Assembly (NCBI RefSeq): GCF_021088345.1
Contig: NZ_CP088156.1
Location: 4,340,001-4,404,000, forward strand
Direction of reading: 5' to 3'
DNA: 64,000 nt
Origin: Bradyrhizobium ontarionense
GTDB lineage: Bacteria; Pseudomonadota; Alphaproteobacteria; Rhizobiales; Xanthobacteraceae
Shown: positions 44,636 to 52,753 of the stretch, piece after piece
Position numbering within the stretch: the stretch's first letter is position 1
Layout: every line of letters starts with the position of its first letter
The notes under the pieces: generated by a model
The model's database searches: none
What the model was told of the DNA's origin: nothing
What the model saw: only the letters and a program-made list of their open reading frames with translations
Translations under genes and position numbers: made by a program

Positions 44636-45529
44636 ATGCACATTCTCACCAACGACGTTTCCAGAGACCGGTTGCCTCCAGCCGAGTTTGATAAAGCATC
44701 TTCCATGCCGCGCGTTCTCCATGGGGCGGCCGCGATGGATCATCTCGATCAGCTCGAGGCGCAGAGCATTTACATTCTCCGCGAGGCCTTTGCACGGCTG
44801 AAGAAGCTGGCGCTGCTGTGGTCGCTCGGAAAAGATTCCAACGTGATGATCTGGCTGGCGCGCAAGGCCTTCTTCGGCCGCGTGCCGTTCCCGGCCATGC
44901 ACGTCGATACCGGCAAGAAATTTCCGGAGATGTACGTCTTCCGCGACGCTTTCGCGAAGGAATGGGAGCTCGATCTCCGGGTCGAGCCCTGCCCGCCGAT
45001 CGATGCGGTCGATCCGACCCTGCCGCCGGCGGCGCGCTCGGCCGCGCGCAAGACCGAGGGCCTGAAGATGGCGCTCGCCAAGCACGGCTTCGACGGCCTG
45101 ATCGCCGGCATCCGCCGCGACGAGGAGGCGACGCGCGCCAAGGAGCGCGTGTTCTCGCCGCGCGGCGCCGAAGGCCATTGGGACGTGCGCGACCAGCCGC
45201 CGGAATTCTGGGATCACTTCAACGCCTCGCCGCCGCAGGGCGCGCATTTGCGCATCCATCCGATCCTGCATTGGACCGAGGCCGACATCTGGGCCTACAC
45301 GGCGCGCGAGAACATTCCGATCATTCCCCTGTATCTGTCGCACAACGGCAAACGCTATCGCTCGCTTGGCGACCAGGACATCACCTTCCCCGTGGCGTCG
45401 AACGCCTCCAACATCCCCGAGATTCTCGCCGAGCTCGAAAGCACCAAGGTGCCGGAGCGCGCCGGCCGCGCGCTCGACCACGAGACCGAGGACGCCTTCG
45501 AGCGGCTTCGCGTCGCCGGCTATCTGTGA
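44636..45529 (+). CDS. cysD: sulfate adenylyltransferase subunit 2 (divergent)
   Basis: About 297 residues. PP-loop ATP pyrophosphatase domain with WSLGKDSNVMIWLARKAFF (SIGKDS in E. coli), HVDTGKKFPEMYVFRD, GIRRDEEATRAKERVFSPR and WTEADIWAYTARENIPIIPLY. With CysN it forms APS from ATP and sulfate. The N-terminal 33 residues before MDHLDQLEAQSIYILREAF are not conserved; a start at 44735 would also work, though GAAGG before 44636 supports the longer form. The sequence is clearly more distant from the E. coli type than usual. Confidence 0.92.
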   Translation: MHILTNDVSRDRLPPAEFDKASSMPRVLHGAAAMDHLDQLEAQSIYILREAFARLKKLALLWSLGKDSNVMIWLARKAFFGRVPFPAMHVDTGKKFPEMYVFRDAFAKEWELDLRVEPCPPIDAVDPTLPPAARSAARKTEGLKMALAKHGFDGLIAGIRRDEEATRAKERVFSPRGAEGHWDVRDQPPEFWDHFNASPPQGAHLRIHPILHWTEADIWAYTARENIPIIPLYLSHNGKRYRSLGDQDITFPVASNASNIPEILAELESTKVPERAGRALDHETEDAFERLRVAGYL

Positions 45530-45546
45530 GCGGGAGCTTCGAGACG

Positions 45547-47463
45547 ATGAACATGAGAGTCCCGTCAGCAGCCCCCGCCACGCCGAACGGCACCACGCGT
45601 CCGCAGGTCCGCATCGTGATCGTCGGCCATGTCGATCACGGCAAGTCGACCCTGGTCGGCCGCCTCCTGCATGAGACCGGCAGCCTGCCCGAGGGCAAGC
45701 TCGAGATGCTGCAGGCGGTGAGCGCCCGGCGCGGCATGCCGTTCGAATGGTCGTTCCTGCTCGACGCGCTGCAGACCGAGCGCGACCAGGGCATCACCAT
45801 CGACACCACGCAGATCCGCTTTCGCACCAATGAGCGCGAGGTCGTGCTGATCGACGCGCCCGGCCATGCCGAATTCCTGCGCAACATGATCACCGGCGCC
45901 TCGCAGGCCGACGGCGCCGTGCTGATCATCGACGCGCTCGAAGGCGTGCGCGACCAGACCCGACGTCACGGCTATCTGCTGCATCTGCTCGGCGTGAAGC
46001 AGGTCGCGGTCGTGGTGAACAAGATGGACCGGGTCGATTTCGGCCAGGCCCGCTTCGACGAGATCAAGGCCGAGATTTCGGCCCATCTCGAGGGCCTCGG
46101 CGTCACGCCGGTCGCGGTGATCCCGATTTCCGCGCGCGACGGCGACGGCGTGGCCCAGCACACGTCGCGGATCGGCTGGTATAAGGGCCCGACCGTGGTC
46201 GAGGCGCTCGACGGCCTCGAGCCGGCGCGGCCGCTGTCGAGCCTGCCGCTGCGCCTGCCGGTGCAGGCGATCTACAAGTTCGACGACCGCCGCATCGTGG
46301 CCGGCCGCATCGAGGCCGGCGAGCTGAAGACCGGCGACGAGATCGTGATCATGCCGGCCGGCAAGATCGCCAAGATCAAGTCCGTCGAGGGCTGGCCGGC
46401 GACGCCGGTCACGACGCCGCAGGGCGCGGGGCGCTCGGTCGGCATCACGCTCGACCGCGAGCTGTTCATCGAGCGCGGCGATGTCATCGCCCATGTCGGC
46501 CGCGAGCCGCAGGCGTCGCGCCGGCTGCATGCCCGCATCTTCTGGCTGCACGACCAGCCGTTGTCGAAAGGCGACAGCATCGTGGTGCGGCTCGGCACCC
46601 GCGAGGCGCGCGGCAGCGTGGTGGCGATCGACAAGGCGGTCGATCCGGGCTCGCTGTCCAACGAGGAGAACGCCGCGATCGCGCGCAACCATGTCGGCGA
46701 GATCGAGATCGCGCTGACGCAGCCGGTCGCCATCGACCCCTACACCGAGAACGCCCGCACCGGCCGCCTCGTCATCGAGGTCCAGGGCCGCATCGCCGGC
46801 GGCGGTCTGGTGCTGACGGTCGACGCCGGCAAGCGCGCCCAGCCGGTCGACATCATGCCGGTGGAATCGGCGCTGCAGCCGCAGGAGCGTGCCGACCGCT
46901 ATCGCCACAAGGGCGCGGTGGTGTGGATGACCGGCCTGCCCGGCGCCGGCAAGTCGACGCTCGCCCGCGCGCTGGAGCGGCGCCTGTTCGGCCGCGGCGG
47001 CGCCCCGGTGCTGCTCGACGGCGACACCGTGCGCGCCGGCCTCAACAAGGATCTCGGCTTCACGCCGGAGGATCGCGCCGAGAACATCCGCCGCCTCGCC
47101 GAGGTCGCGACGCATCTGGCCCGCAACGGCCACATCGCCATCGTCGCCGCGGTGTCGCCGGGGCGCGAGGACCGTGCAGCCGCGCGTCGCGTGGCCGGCG
47201 ATCTGTTCCGTGAGATCTACGTCGCGACCGCCGCCGAGATCTGCGAGAGCCGCGATCCCAAGGGCCACTACGCCAAGGCCCGCGCCGGCAATCTGCAGAA
47301 CTTCACCGGCATCGGCACCGACTACGAGCCGCCGCTCGATGCCGAGCTCGTGATCGACACCGCGACGCGCGGGATTGCGGACGCCACCGACGAGCTCGAG
47401 GCCCTGCTGTCCCGGACCGGCGTGCTGTTCGACGACATCGCCGATCTCGGCGCCAACATCTGA
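45547..47463 (+). CDS. cysNC: bifunctional sulfate adenylyltransferase subunit 1 / adenylyl-sulfate kinase
   Basis: 638 residues. The CysN GTPase half (about 20-440) has GHVDHGKST, QGITIDTTQ, DAPGHAEF, NKMD and SARDGD, followed by two beta-barrel domains. The CysC half (about 455-635) has GLPGAGKST, LDGDTVRAGLNKDLGF, RAENIRRLAEVA, VSPGRED and RDPKGHYAKARAG. All nucleotide-binding motifs are intact. It drives APS synthesis by GTP hydrolysis and phosphorylates APS to PAPS. It lies 17 bases after cysD. A hairpin GACGGACC/GGTCCGTC at 47490-47509 follows, without a T run. Confidence 0.95.
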   Translation: MNMRVPSAAPATPNGTTRPQVRIVIVGHVDHGKSTLVGRLLHETGSLPEGKLEMLQAVSARRGMPFEWSFLLDALQTERDQGITIDTTQIRFRTNEREVVLIDAPGHAEFLRNMITGASQADGAVLIIDALEGVRDQTRRHGYLLHLLGVKQVAVVVNKMDRVDFGQARFDEIKAEISAHLEGLGVTPVAVIPISARDGDGVAQHTSRIGWYKGPTVVEALDGLEPARPLSSLPLRLPVQAIYKFDDRRIVAGRIEAGELKTGDEIVIMPAGKIAKIKSVEGWPATPVTTPQGAGRSVGITLDRELFIERGDVIAHVGREPQASRRLHARIFWLHDQPLSKGDSIVVRLGTREARGSVVAIDKAVDPGSLSNEENAAIARNHVGEIEIALTQPVAIDPYTENARTGRLVIEVQGRIAGGGLVLTVDAGKRAQPVDIMPVESALQPQERADRYRHKGAVVWMTGLPGAGKSTLARALERRLFGRGGAPVLLDGDTVRAGLNKDLGFTPEDRAENIRRLAEVATHLARNGHIAIVAAVSPGREDRAAARRVAGDLFREIYVATAAEICESRDPKGHYAKARAGNLQNFTGIGTDYEPPLDAELVIDTATRGIADATDELEALLSRTGVLFDDIADLGANI

Positions 47464-47480
47464 GGCAGCGCGCCATCACC

Positions 47481-47732
47481 TCAAGGCAGGACGGACCACG
47501 CGGTCCGTCGCAGGGACCTTCCCGCGCCGGAGGCCTGGCCGTCGCATCCGGCCCACGGCGTGGTGGTGTCGCCTGAAGGTCCCTCGTCCGTGGCGAGCCG
47601 CGCCGCGGACATGCTGCCCGGCGTGAGGCTGCAATCCACGCTGAATTCCTCGGCCGGCACGGTGAAGAACTCCGGCTGCGGCGCGTCTCGGATCATGAGG
47701 CTGACCAGGATCGAACCGAGCCGGACGGCCAT
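47481..47732 (-). CDS. possible small hypothetical protein
   Basis: An 83-residue reading from an ATG at 47732 (MAVRLGSILVSLMIRDAPQP). No family is recognised. The first 60 residues have plausible composition, while the C-terminal 20 are Arg/Ser-rich and contain the hairpin downstream of cysNC. It may be spurious. The position between cysNC and the cytochrome gene is otherwise unoccupied. Confidence 0.3.
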   Translation of the reverse strand: MAVRLGSILVSLMIRDAPQPEFFTVPAEEFSVDCSLTPGSMSAARLATDEGPSGDTTTPWAGCDGQASGAGRSLRRTAWSVLP

Positions 47733-47807
47733 GCCAAGCCGCCCGGCCTGCGAGCGGTGATCATCGGCTGATGTCCATCCGGCCAAGCGCTGCCAGCGCA
47801 TCACGGG

Positions 47808-48797
47808 TCACAGCGCTCCGACATAGGCGGTGAGATCGTCGAGCTCGGCGTCGGTCGGCAACCGCGACTCCATCTTCTTGGCATAGAACTCCCACATCAG
47901 CTTGACGGCATCGCGCAGCGAGGCGGTGCGGCCGTCGTGGAAGTACGGCGCGGTCGAGGCCACCGCGTGCAAGGCCGGCACCTTGAACTTGCCGCCGGTG
48001 CCGATGTCGTCGCGGCTCTTCTTGTCGAAACTCGGCAACTGGTGGCAGGTGCCGCAGCCGCCATCGCCGAGATAGAGGTCGTAGCCGCGCTTCACGGCCG
48101 CGCTCGCATTCACCGTCGGCGTGCCGTCCTCCTTGATCTGCCAGCTCGTGGGATAGTTCAGCGTCCGGACATAGGCGACCAGCGCCGCCAAGGTTTCCTT
48201 CGCCGGCTCCGGCCCCTTCATGCGATTGACGATGATGCCGCGGATGCTGTCCTCGAGCGTCGGCGCCTGGCCGGCCCAGCCGAACACCGCGCGTTCGCCG
48301 ACGCCCCACAAGGTCGGCGTGTTGCGGCCATTGGGATCGCCGTCGGCGACCACGTCGAGACCGACATAGGTCTTGTTGTTGGTATGCCCGGTCGAGAAGT
48401 GGCAGGTCGCGCACGACGCCTTGCCGCCGCCCGAGAGGCTGACGTCGTTGAACAGCTCCAGCCCCTTGGCGGCGAGGTCCGCCTCGGAGAGCTGTGCCGG
48501 CGGGGTCACGGCCGCCCCAACCGTGGTGGGCGGCGCCACCGGCGCATGCGTCACCGCAACGGCGGGCCGGACCTTCCGCTTCCTCGCCGCCGAGGCAACG
48601 TGCCGGACCCTGCGCCTGTGCGCAGGCTCGGCGGCGTGCACGGGTTTCGGTTTTATTGCAGCCGCAAAGATCTGCAGCAATGTCGGCCTTTCCGCAGCCG
48701 CGGCGCGATACGTCGCCGTTGACTTGTCCGCTGCGAGGGCGGGCAAGGTGAGCAGGCCGAGACACAGGATGACCGGCCGCAGCCCAGTAAACGACAT
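47808..48797 (-). CDS. two-haem cytochrome c of the cytochrome c peroxidase/MauG-like type
   Basis: 329-residue exported protein. Signal peptide ends LAAD (about 23). An unusual Lys/Arg/Ala/Pro-rich linker spans about 45-92. Two c-type haem sites follow: CATCH (129-133) and CGTCH (248-252). The block PYFHDGRTASLRDAVKLMWEF near the C-terminus is typical of di-haem peroxidases and their relatives. ATG 48797 has GAGGAG 6 bases upstream. Whether it is a peroxidase or an electron carrier cannot be told. Confidence 0.85.
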   Translation of the reverse strand: MSFTGLRPVILCLGLLTLPALAADKSTATYRAAAAERPTLLQIFAAAIKPKPVHAAEPAHRRRVRHVASAARKRKVRPAVAVTHAPVAPPTTVGAAVTPPAQLSEADLAAKGLELFNDVSLSGGGKASCATCHFSTGHTNNKTYVGLDVVADGDPNGRNTPTLWGVGERAVFGWAGQAPTLEDSIRGIIVNRMKGPEPAKETLAALVAYVRTLNYPTSWQIKEDGTPTVNASAAVKRGYDLYLGDGGCGTCHQLPSFDKKSRDDIGTGGKFKVPALHAVASTAPYFHDGRTASLRDAVKLMWEFYAKKMESRLPTDAELDDLTAYVGAL

Positions 48798-49247
48798 CAC
48801 CAACTCCTCAACCCAAACGATATGCAAGTAATTGTCGGAAGCATTTGCGACCGAAGTGGGACTAACAAGAGGCAATGCGTCGACGGAGCCGAGAGGATCG
48901 CCGACGGCCTCACCGCCTGCATGTACGAGCGCCGTCAGCGCGCGGCGCGCCCACGTCATCGCGTTGATGGTGCGCACCGAACTCCACGATCGGGTCGGTG
49001 ACGATCTGCCGCCCCGCCTCCGCGGCCGGCAGGCGCGCTCCGTCCGCGCATCCTGGCCGGCGCCGCCGCCGGATGCGGACGCGCAAGCAACTGCTCAGCG
49101 CAACGATAACCCGAAGAACTACGGAAGCGCGTCGCCCGTTCGGCCGATGTCGAGGACGTGCGCGCGGGAGGGGCGATCTCCGCAAGCAGAAATTAGCACT
49201 TGATCCGCACAGTTCACGGCACGCGCATAACGCGGTCGAGGCGCATG
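48798..49247. other. intergenic region without recognisable genes
   Basis: 450 bases between two divergently read genes. Open frames on both strands have Arg/Pro-rich composition and no family match. It must contain the promoters of the cytochrome and MgtC-type genes. I found no clear repeat or structured RNA. Confidence 0.6.
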
Positions 49248-49973
49248 ATGGAGCATTTGGCGGCCTATTGGTCGAAGGCGGAGCTGGCGACGAATGGGAT
49301 TCTGCTGCTGCATCTGATCGGTGCTGCGGCCGTCGGCCTGCTGCTGGGCTACGAGCGCACCTATCACGGGCGCGCGGCCGGCATGCGGACCTATGCGCTG
49401 GTTTGCGTCGCATCGACCTTGCTGACGGCGATCAACGGCTTTCCCGGCAGCTGGTATGGCGGCATGGCGGTGTCACCGACCGTGGCCGATCCGACGCGCG
49501 TGATCCAGGGCCTGATGACCGGCATCGGCTTCCTCGGTGCGGGCGTCATCATCAAGGACGGTTTCACCATCCGCGGCGTATCGACGGCCGCCTCGATCTG
49601 GATGACGTCGGCCATCGGCGTCATCATCGGCATCGGCTTCTACGGCACCGCGCTTTGCGCCACGGCGCTGTCCCTGGCCGCCATGACCCTGCTCGGCAAG
49701 GTCGAGCAATGGCTGCCGCATCAGACCACGCTGTCTCTGTCCCTCGTCTACCGCCACGGCTTGCAGCCGAACGAGACCGAACTGCGCGAATGCATGCGGG
49801 CCTATGGCTTCGACGTGCTGGACTGGTGCTACGAATACAGCGAGGCGAAGCGGCAATTCCATTTCGAGCTGGTGCTGCAGGCTGCCGGCCGGTTCGAGAC
49901 GGCGCAGATGGCGCGTGACCTGTCGGGCGCCGAAGACGTGGTCGAATTCCGTCTGGCGCCGTCGCGCGCGTGA
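49248..49973 (+). CDS. MgtC/SapB family membrane protein
   Basis: 241 residues. Four to five N-terminal membrane helices with LIGAAAVGLLLGYERTYHGRAAGMRTYALV, MTGIGFLGAGVIIKDGFTIRGVSTAASIWMTSAIGV (both read in pieces) as in MgtC/SapB. The C-terminal cytoplasmic part (about 155-240) resembles an ACT-like extension. MgtC proteins are linked to growth in low Mg2+ and control of F-type ATPase in other bacteria. ATG 49248 has GAGG 6 bases upstream; ATG 49245 is adjacent. Confidence 0.92.
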   Translation: MEHLAAYWSKAELATNGILLLHLIGAAAVGLLLGYERTYHGRAAGMRTYALVCVASTLLTAINGFPGSWYGGMAVSPTVADPTRVIQGLMTGIGFLGAGVIIKDGFTIRGVSTAASIWMTSAIGVIIGIGFYGTALCATALSLAAMTLLGKVEQWLPHQTTLSLSLVYRHGLQPNETELRECMRAYGFDVLDWCYEYSEAKRQFHFELVLQAAGRFETAQMARDLSGAEDVVEFRLAPSRA

Positions 49974-50253
49974 GCGCGGAGCAGGACAGGATCAAGGCCG
50001 GTCTGGTCTGACGCGTATCCCGACCGATACCAGCTGCGTCACGCCGGAGCAGCGCGCCCGCATCAAACTCGCCGCCGCCCACGCCGACGGCCGTTGTCAG
50101 TAGGGAGACCGGCGAGCGGATTGCAGGGCGGATGACGAACGCGTCGTCGGCGCTTTGCCATTGGCGAATGGTCATACGGTCCACGTGCATGGCGCCGCTT
50201 GCACAACTACCTCTCAGCTGTGACAATCCAAGCCGGGTCGCTGGGGGGTGACG

Positions 50254-51030
50254 ATGGCTGCCGGACTGTTGCGGGCGCTGGTGATGGTCGGCGTGACCAG
50301 CGTGATCGGGGCGGATGTGGATAGAGCCGCGGCGCAGCCTGAGACACCACCGCCGATCGCCGAGTTCGGCGCGCTGCCCGATGCGATGATCTTCTACGTC
50401 GCCCACGGCCCGTCCGATTCCTGCGGTCCCGGCTGCGCCGACTGGATCGCCGCCGAAGGCACCATCCAGTTCGACACCTTCAAGCGGCTGATCGCGATCC
50501 TCGACCGCCAATCGGGCCGCAAGCTGCCGGTCGTCATCAACAGCCGCGGCGAAGCCAATCTCAACGTCGCGGTGAGCATGGGCCGCATCCTGCGCGACCG
50601 CGGCTTCGACACCAGCGTGGGCCGAACATTGGTCGAAGCCTGTCGCGGCAAACAGGACGGCGAATGCCTGGCGCTGAAACGTTCGGGCGGCGCCTTGGAG
50701 GCGAAGCTCGATGCCTCCAGAACGGTGTGCGAGACGTCCTGCCTGCTGATGCTGGCCGGCGGCGCGCATCGCAGCCTGCCGCCGGATACGAAGGTTGAAC
50801 TCGTCGGCATGGAAATCCGCAACCGGCTCGCGCCCAACGTCTCCGCCGAGCACCGCTCCGGCCTGACCACGTATTATGGCGAGCAGGTCCGGCTCTATCT
50901 GCGCGAGATGGGCGTCGACGCCGGGCTGATCGACATCGTCGACCGCAACTGGGCCGACCGCAGACGACCCACCGAGGTGCCGCCCGCCGCCTGGCTCAAG
51001 CTCGGCCTCGTCACGTCGGGGGCGCTGTAG
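50254..51030 (+). CDS. secreted ClpP/crotonase-fold-like protein (COG3904 type)
   Basis: 258 residues with a signal peptide (ending AAAQ, about 28). It resembles the COG3904 predicted periplasmic proteins with a ClpP-like fold: VVINSRGEANLNVAVSMGRILRD and CETSCLLMLAGGAHR, where the Ser before Cys is at the expected nucleophile position. Six cysteines suggest disulfides. ATG 50254 has a GGGGGG stretch 5 bases upstream; GTG 50248 lies within it. Function unknown. A hairpin GCGCCGCC/GGCGGCGC (51048-51067) follows. Confidence 0.75.
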   Translation: MAAGLLRALVMVGVTSVIGADVDRAAAQPETPPPIAEFGALPDAMIFYVAHGPSDSCGPGCADWIAAEGTIQFDTFKRLIAILDRQSGRKLPVVINSRGEANLNVAVSMGRILRDRGFDTSVGRTLVEACRGKQDGECLALKRSGGALEAKLDASRTVCETSCLLMLAGGAHRSLPPDTKVELVGMEIRNRLAPNVSAEHRSGLTTYYGEQVRLYLREMGVDAGLIDIVDRNWADRRRPTEVPPAAWLKLGLVTSGAL

Positions 51031-51047
51031 CACTCTACGATCGCAAA

Positions 51048-51067
51048 GCGCCGCCGTAAGGCGGCGC
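51048..51067 (+). terminator. GC-rich hairpin downstream of the COG3904-type gene
   Basis: Perfect 8-bp stem GCGCCGCC - GTAA - GGCGGCGC, 18 bases after the stop, with no T run. It is a weak terminator or 3'-end structure. Confidence 0.45.
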
Positions 51068-51198
51068 GTGCCCACCGTAGCTCACAGATGAAGTATGGTG
51101 AGCAGGCACCCCAGGCCTTTGCTTGACTTACGACCGGCCGTTGACCGCCGTAGGCGACCAGCTATGCCGCCACCGTTTTCAGTGTTATATTTTCAATC

Positions 51199-51399
51199 AT
51201 GACAACAGCGGAAGAGATCGAAAAGGCCGTCCAGCAGCTCACGCCAGACGAGCTCGCGCGCTTTCGCGCATGGTTCGAACGGTTCGATGCTGGGTCATTT
51301 GATGCTGCGATCGAGCGCGATGCCCAGGCAGGGAAACTCGACGCCTTCGCTGACGAGGCTCTCGCGGCTCATCAGGCCGGCCACTCGCGGCAGCAGTAA
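51199..51399 (+). CDS. antitoxin-like small protein without a partner
   Basis: 66 residues. MTTAEEIEKAVQQLTPDELARFRAWFERFDA and a Lys/Asp-rich C-terminal helix resemble antitoxin-like proteins that usually precede a RelE/ParE-type toxin. Here no toxin follows: the next 80 bases hold a small palindrome (CCCGGAT/ATCCGGG, 51411-51436) and then a gene on the other strand. No ribosome site is seen; the upstream sequence is AT-rich (TTATATTTTC), so a leaderless transcript is possible. Confidence 0.65.
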   Translation: MTTAEEIEKAVQQLTPDELARFRAWFERFDAGSFDAAIERDAQAGKLDAFADEALAAHQAGHSRQQ

Positions 51400-51481
51400 A
51401 TCTGCCATAGCCCGGATGAGCGCGGCGACATCCGGGGCAGGACCGGTGTACGCGAGAGCTCACGCGGGCACCCTTCACGGG

Positions 51482-51736
51482 TCATCCCTCATATGGGATC
51501 ACCAACTCAATGTCGTTGGGCACGACGTCATAAAGGCCGACATGCTCTCCGTCAGCAAAGAACTCCACCAGATATGCCGGCGGCTTGGAGCGATGATCAA
51601 TGACGATCGTTCCCCGCGCACCGATTGGGAGTGATATGGTCGGCACCGACCTGCGAAGACAGACGACATCGTACTCCCTGAACGACCGTTTCCTCCGCCC
51701 GAAGAAGGCAAGGCAAGCACGGAAAGCATGCAGCAC
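51482..51736 (-). CDS. DUF4926 domain protein
   Basis: 84 residues, with the DUF4926 core from about residue 19: FREYDVVCLRRSVP, GARGTIVI, YLVEFF and DVVPNDIEL. DUF4926 proteins are small SH3-like proteins often found in toxin-antitoxin-like pairs next to a DUF6883 protein; no DUF6883 gene is seen. The start is a GTG at 51736 with GGAG 6 bases upstream; no in-frame ATG exists. It lies 67 bases downstream of the Uma2 gene on the same strand. Confidence 0.75.
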   Translation of the reverse strand: MLHAFRACLAFFGRRKRSFREYDVVCLRRSVPTISLPIGARGTIVIDHRSKPPAYLVEFFADGEHVGLYDVVPNDIELVIPYEG

Positions 51737-51803
51737 GTGTAGCTCCGGATTAGCAAAAACGACGTCAGAGATAGGGCCCGCCTATCGCAGGAGCTCACAC
51801 GAG

Positions 51804-52412
51804 CTAGGTCCGCGGCACCGGCGTTCGTTCGTAGAGATCGGCCACGCGGCACGATAGCCCGAACTCATGCAGCAACAGCTCTGCCTCGCGGCCCTGAAGC
51901 AGGATCGACGTCCACGCGCCGTCGACCTTGAGATCAAGCGCGACCTCCATCCGGTCCTGCGCAATGACGAGCACAGCCCGACAATGGGGATGCGTGCGAT
52001 ACAGCTCGCGCTTGACCTCGATCCAACGCCGGTCGGTGCCGGGCACGATCACCTCGTCGGTGTCGAAGACGATTTCGGCCAGCAGATAGGCCTTGTCGAC
52101 GAAACGCTGCCCGGCGTCGTAATCGGCATCGATCACGCCGACGTCCGGCCCCGGCCTGAAGTCGCCGGTGCCGAGATCGAGACCCGGCCACTGCGTAGCC
52201 AACCATGCCGGCGCGTGCCGCGCCAGCGCGTCATTCAGCAAGCGTTCGAGGTTGCTGGCGATCTGGTTGTGGGCAATGGTCGGCGGGGTCATCATCATGG
52301 CGACACCTCCGACAAGCTCCCAGCGCTCGCGATCCGGCCGCCGCGCCTGGAAGCTGCGGAATTCCGAGGCTGACATCCGACCAGAACCACGGCCATGAAC
52401 TTCAATCTGCAT
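51804..52412 (-). CDS. Uma2 family (PD-(D/E)XK-like) protein
   Basis: 202 residues matching Uma2/DUF820, a restriction-endonuclease-like fold of unclear role. Blocks: MSASEFRSFQARRPDRERWELVGGVAMMM, HNQIASNLERLL, GPDVGVIDADYD (catalytic Asp) and LLAEIVFD (Glu), then an IEVKRELY segment. The pattern deviates from the common LxVEVLSPST form. ATG 52412 or 52376 could be used. It may share a transcript with the DUF4926 gene. Confidence 0.82.
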   Translation of the reverse strand: MQIEVHGRGSGRMSASEFRSFQARRPDRERWELVGGVAMMMTPPTIAHNQIASNLERLLNDALARHAPAWLATQWPGLDLGTGDFRPGPDVGVIDADYDAGQRFVDKAYLLAEIVFDTDEVIVPGTDRRWIEVKRELYRTHPHCRAVLVIAQDRMEVALDLKVDGAWTSILLQGREAELLLHEFGLSCRVADLYERTPVPRT

Positions 52413-52753
52413 CGACGGTATCCAATCGTTATGAGAATAATAGCACGGAGCCTCCGCTGAGGGGAGTGCGGATCCGCAAGTCGAGTCGGCAGGGCGAACG
52501 GGATATGAGTTGTGGACAAGGCGTCTGGACGATCGGCATCGGCGGGAGGTGGCCCCAGAGTCGTGAAGCGTGCGCCTAGCGTGACCAACAAGGAAGTGAG
52601 GGTCCGGTCGTCGCGGTTAACATGGCGTGGACATAGCTCCGTTGCGCTGCGGAGGCGTGAGGATGTATTTGGTGGTGAAATCCGGCCCTGCACGCGCACG
52701 GGACGCCGCGTCCTCAAGTATAACGGGAACATAGCACTGCGCGAGATTCTTGC
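52413..52753. other. intergenic region of the accessory segment
   Basis: 341 bases with only marginal reading frames on both strands. GC content begins to fall near 52650. A reading from 52512 ending at 52796 would overlap the next gene by 43 bases but matches nothing I know. Confidence 0.5.

Noticed and set aside
45565..47268. 567-codon open frame on the minus strand
   Set aside because: Antisense shadow of cysNC. The sense strand has full nucleotide-binding motifs in two domains.
48832..49203. 123-codon plus-strand frame in the gap before the MgtC-type gene
   Set aside because: No ribosome site, low-complexity composition, no family.
49974..50103. Coding-looking tail (PTDTSCVTPEQRARIKLAAA) after the MgtC-type gene
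   Set aside because: Only about 30 residues look coding and no start codon fits in that frame outside the MgtC gene. It may be a gene remnant, but the evidence is too thin to annotate.
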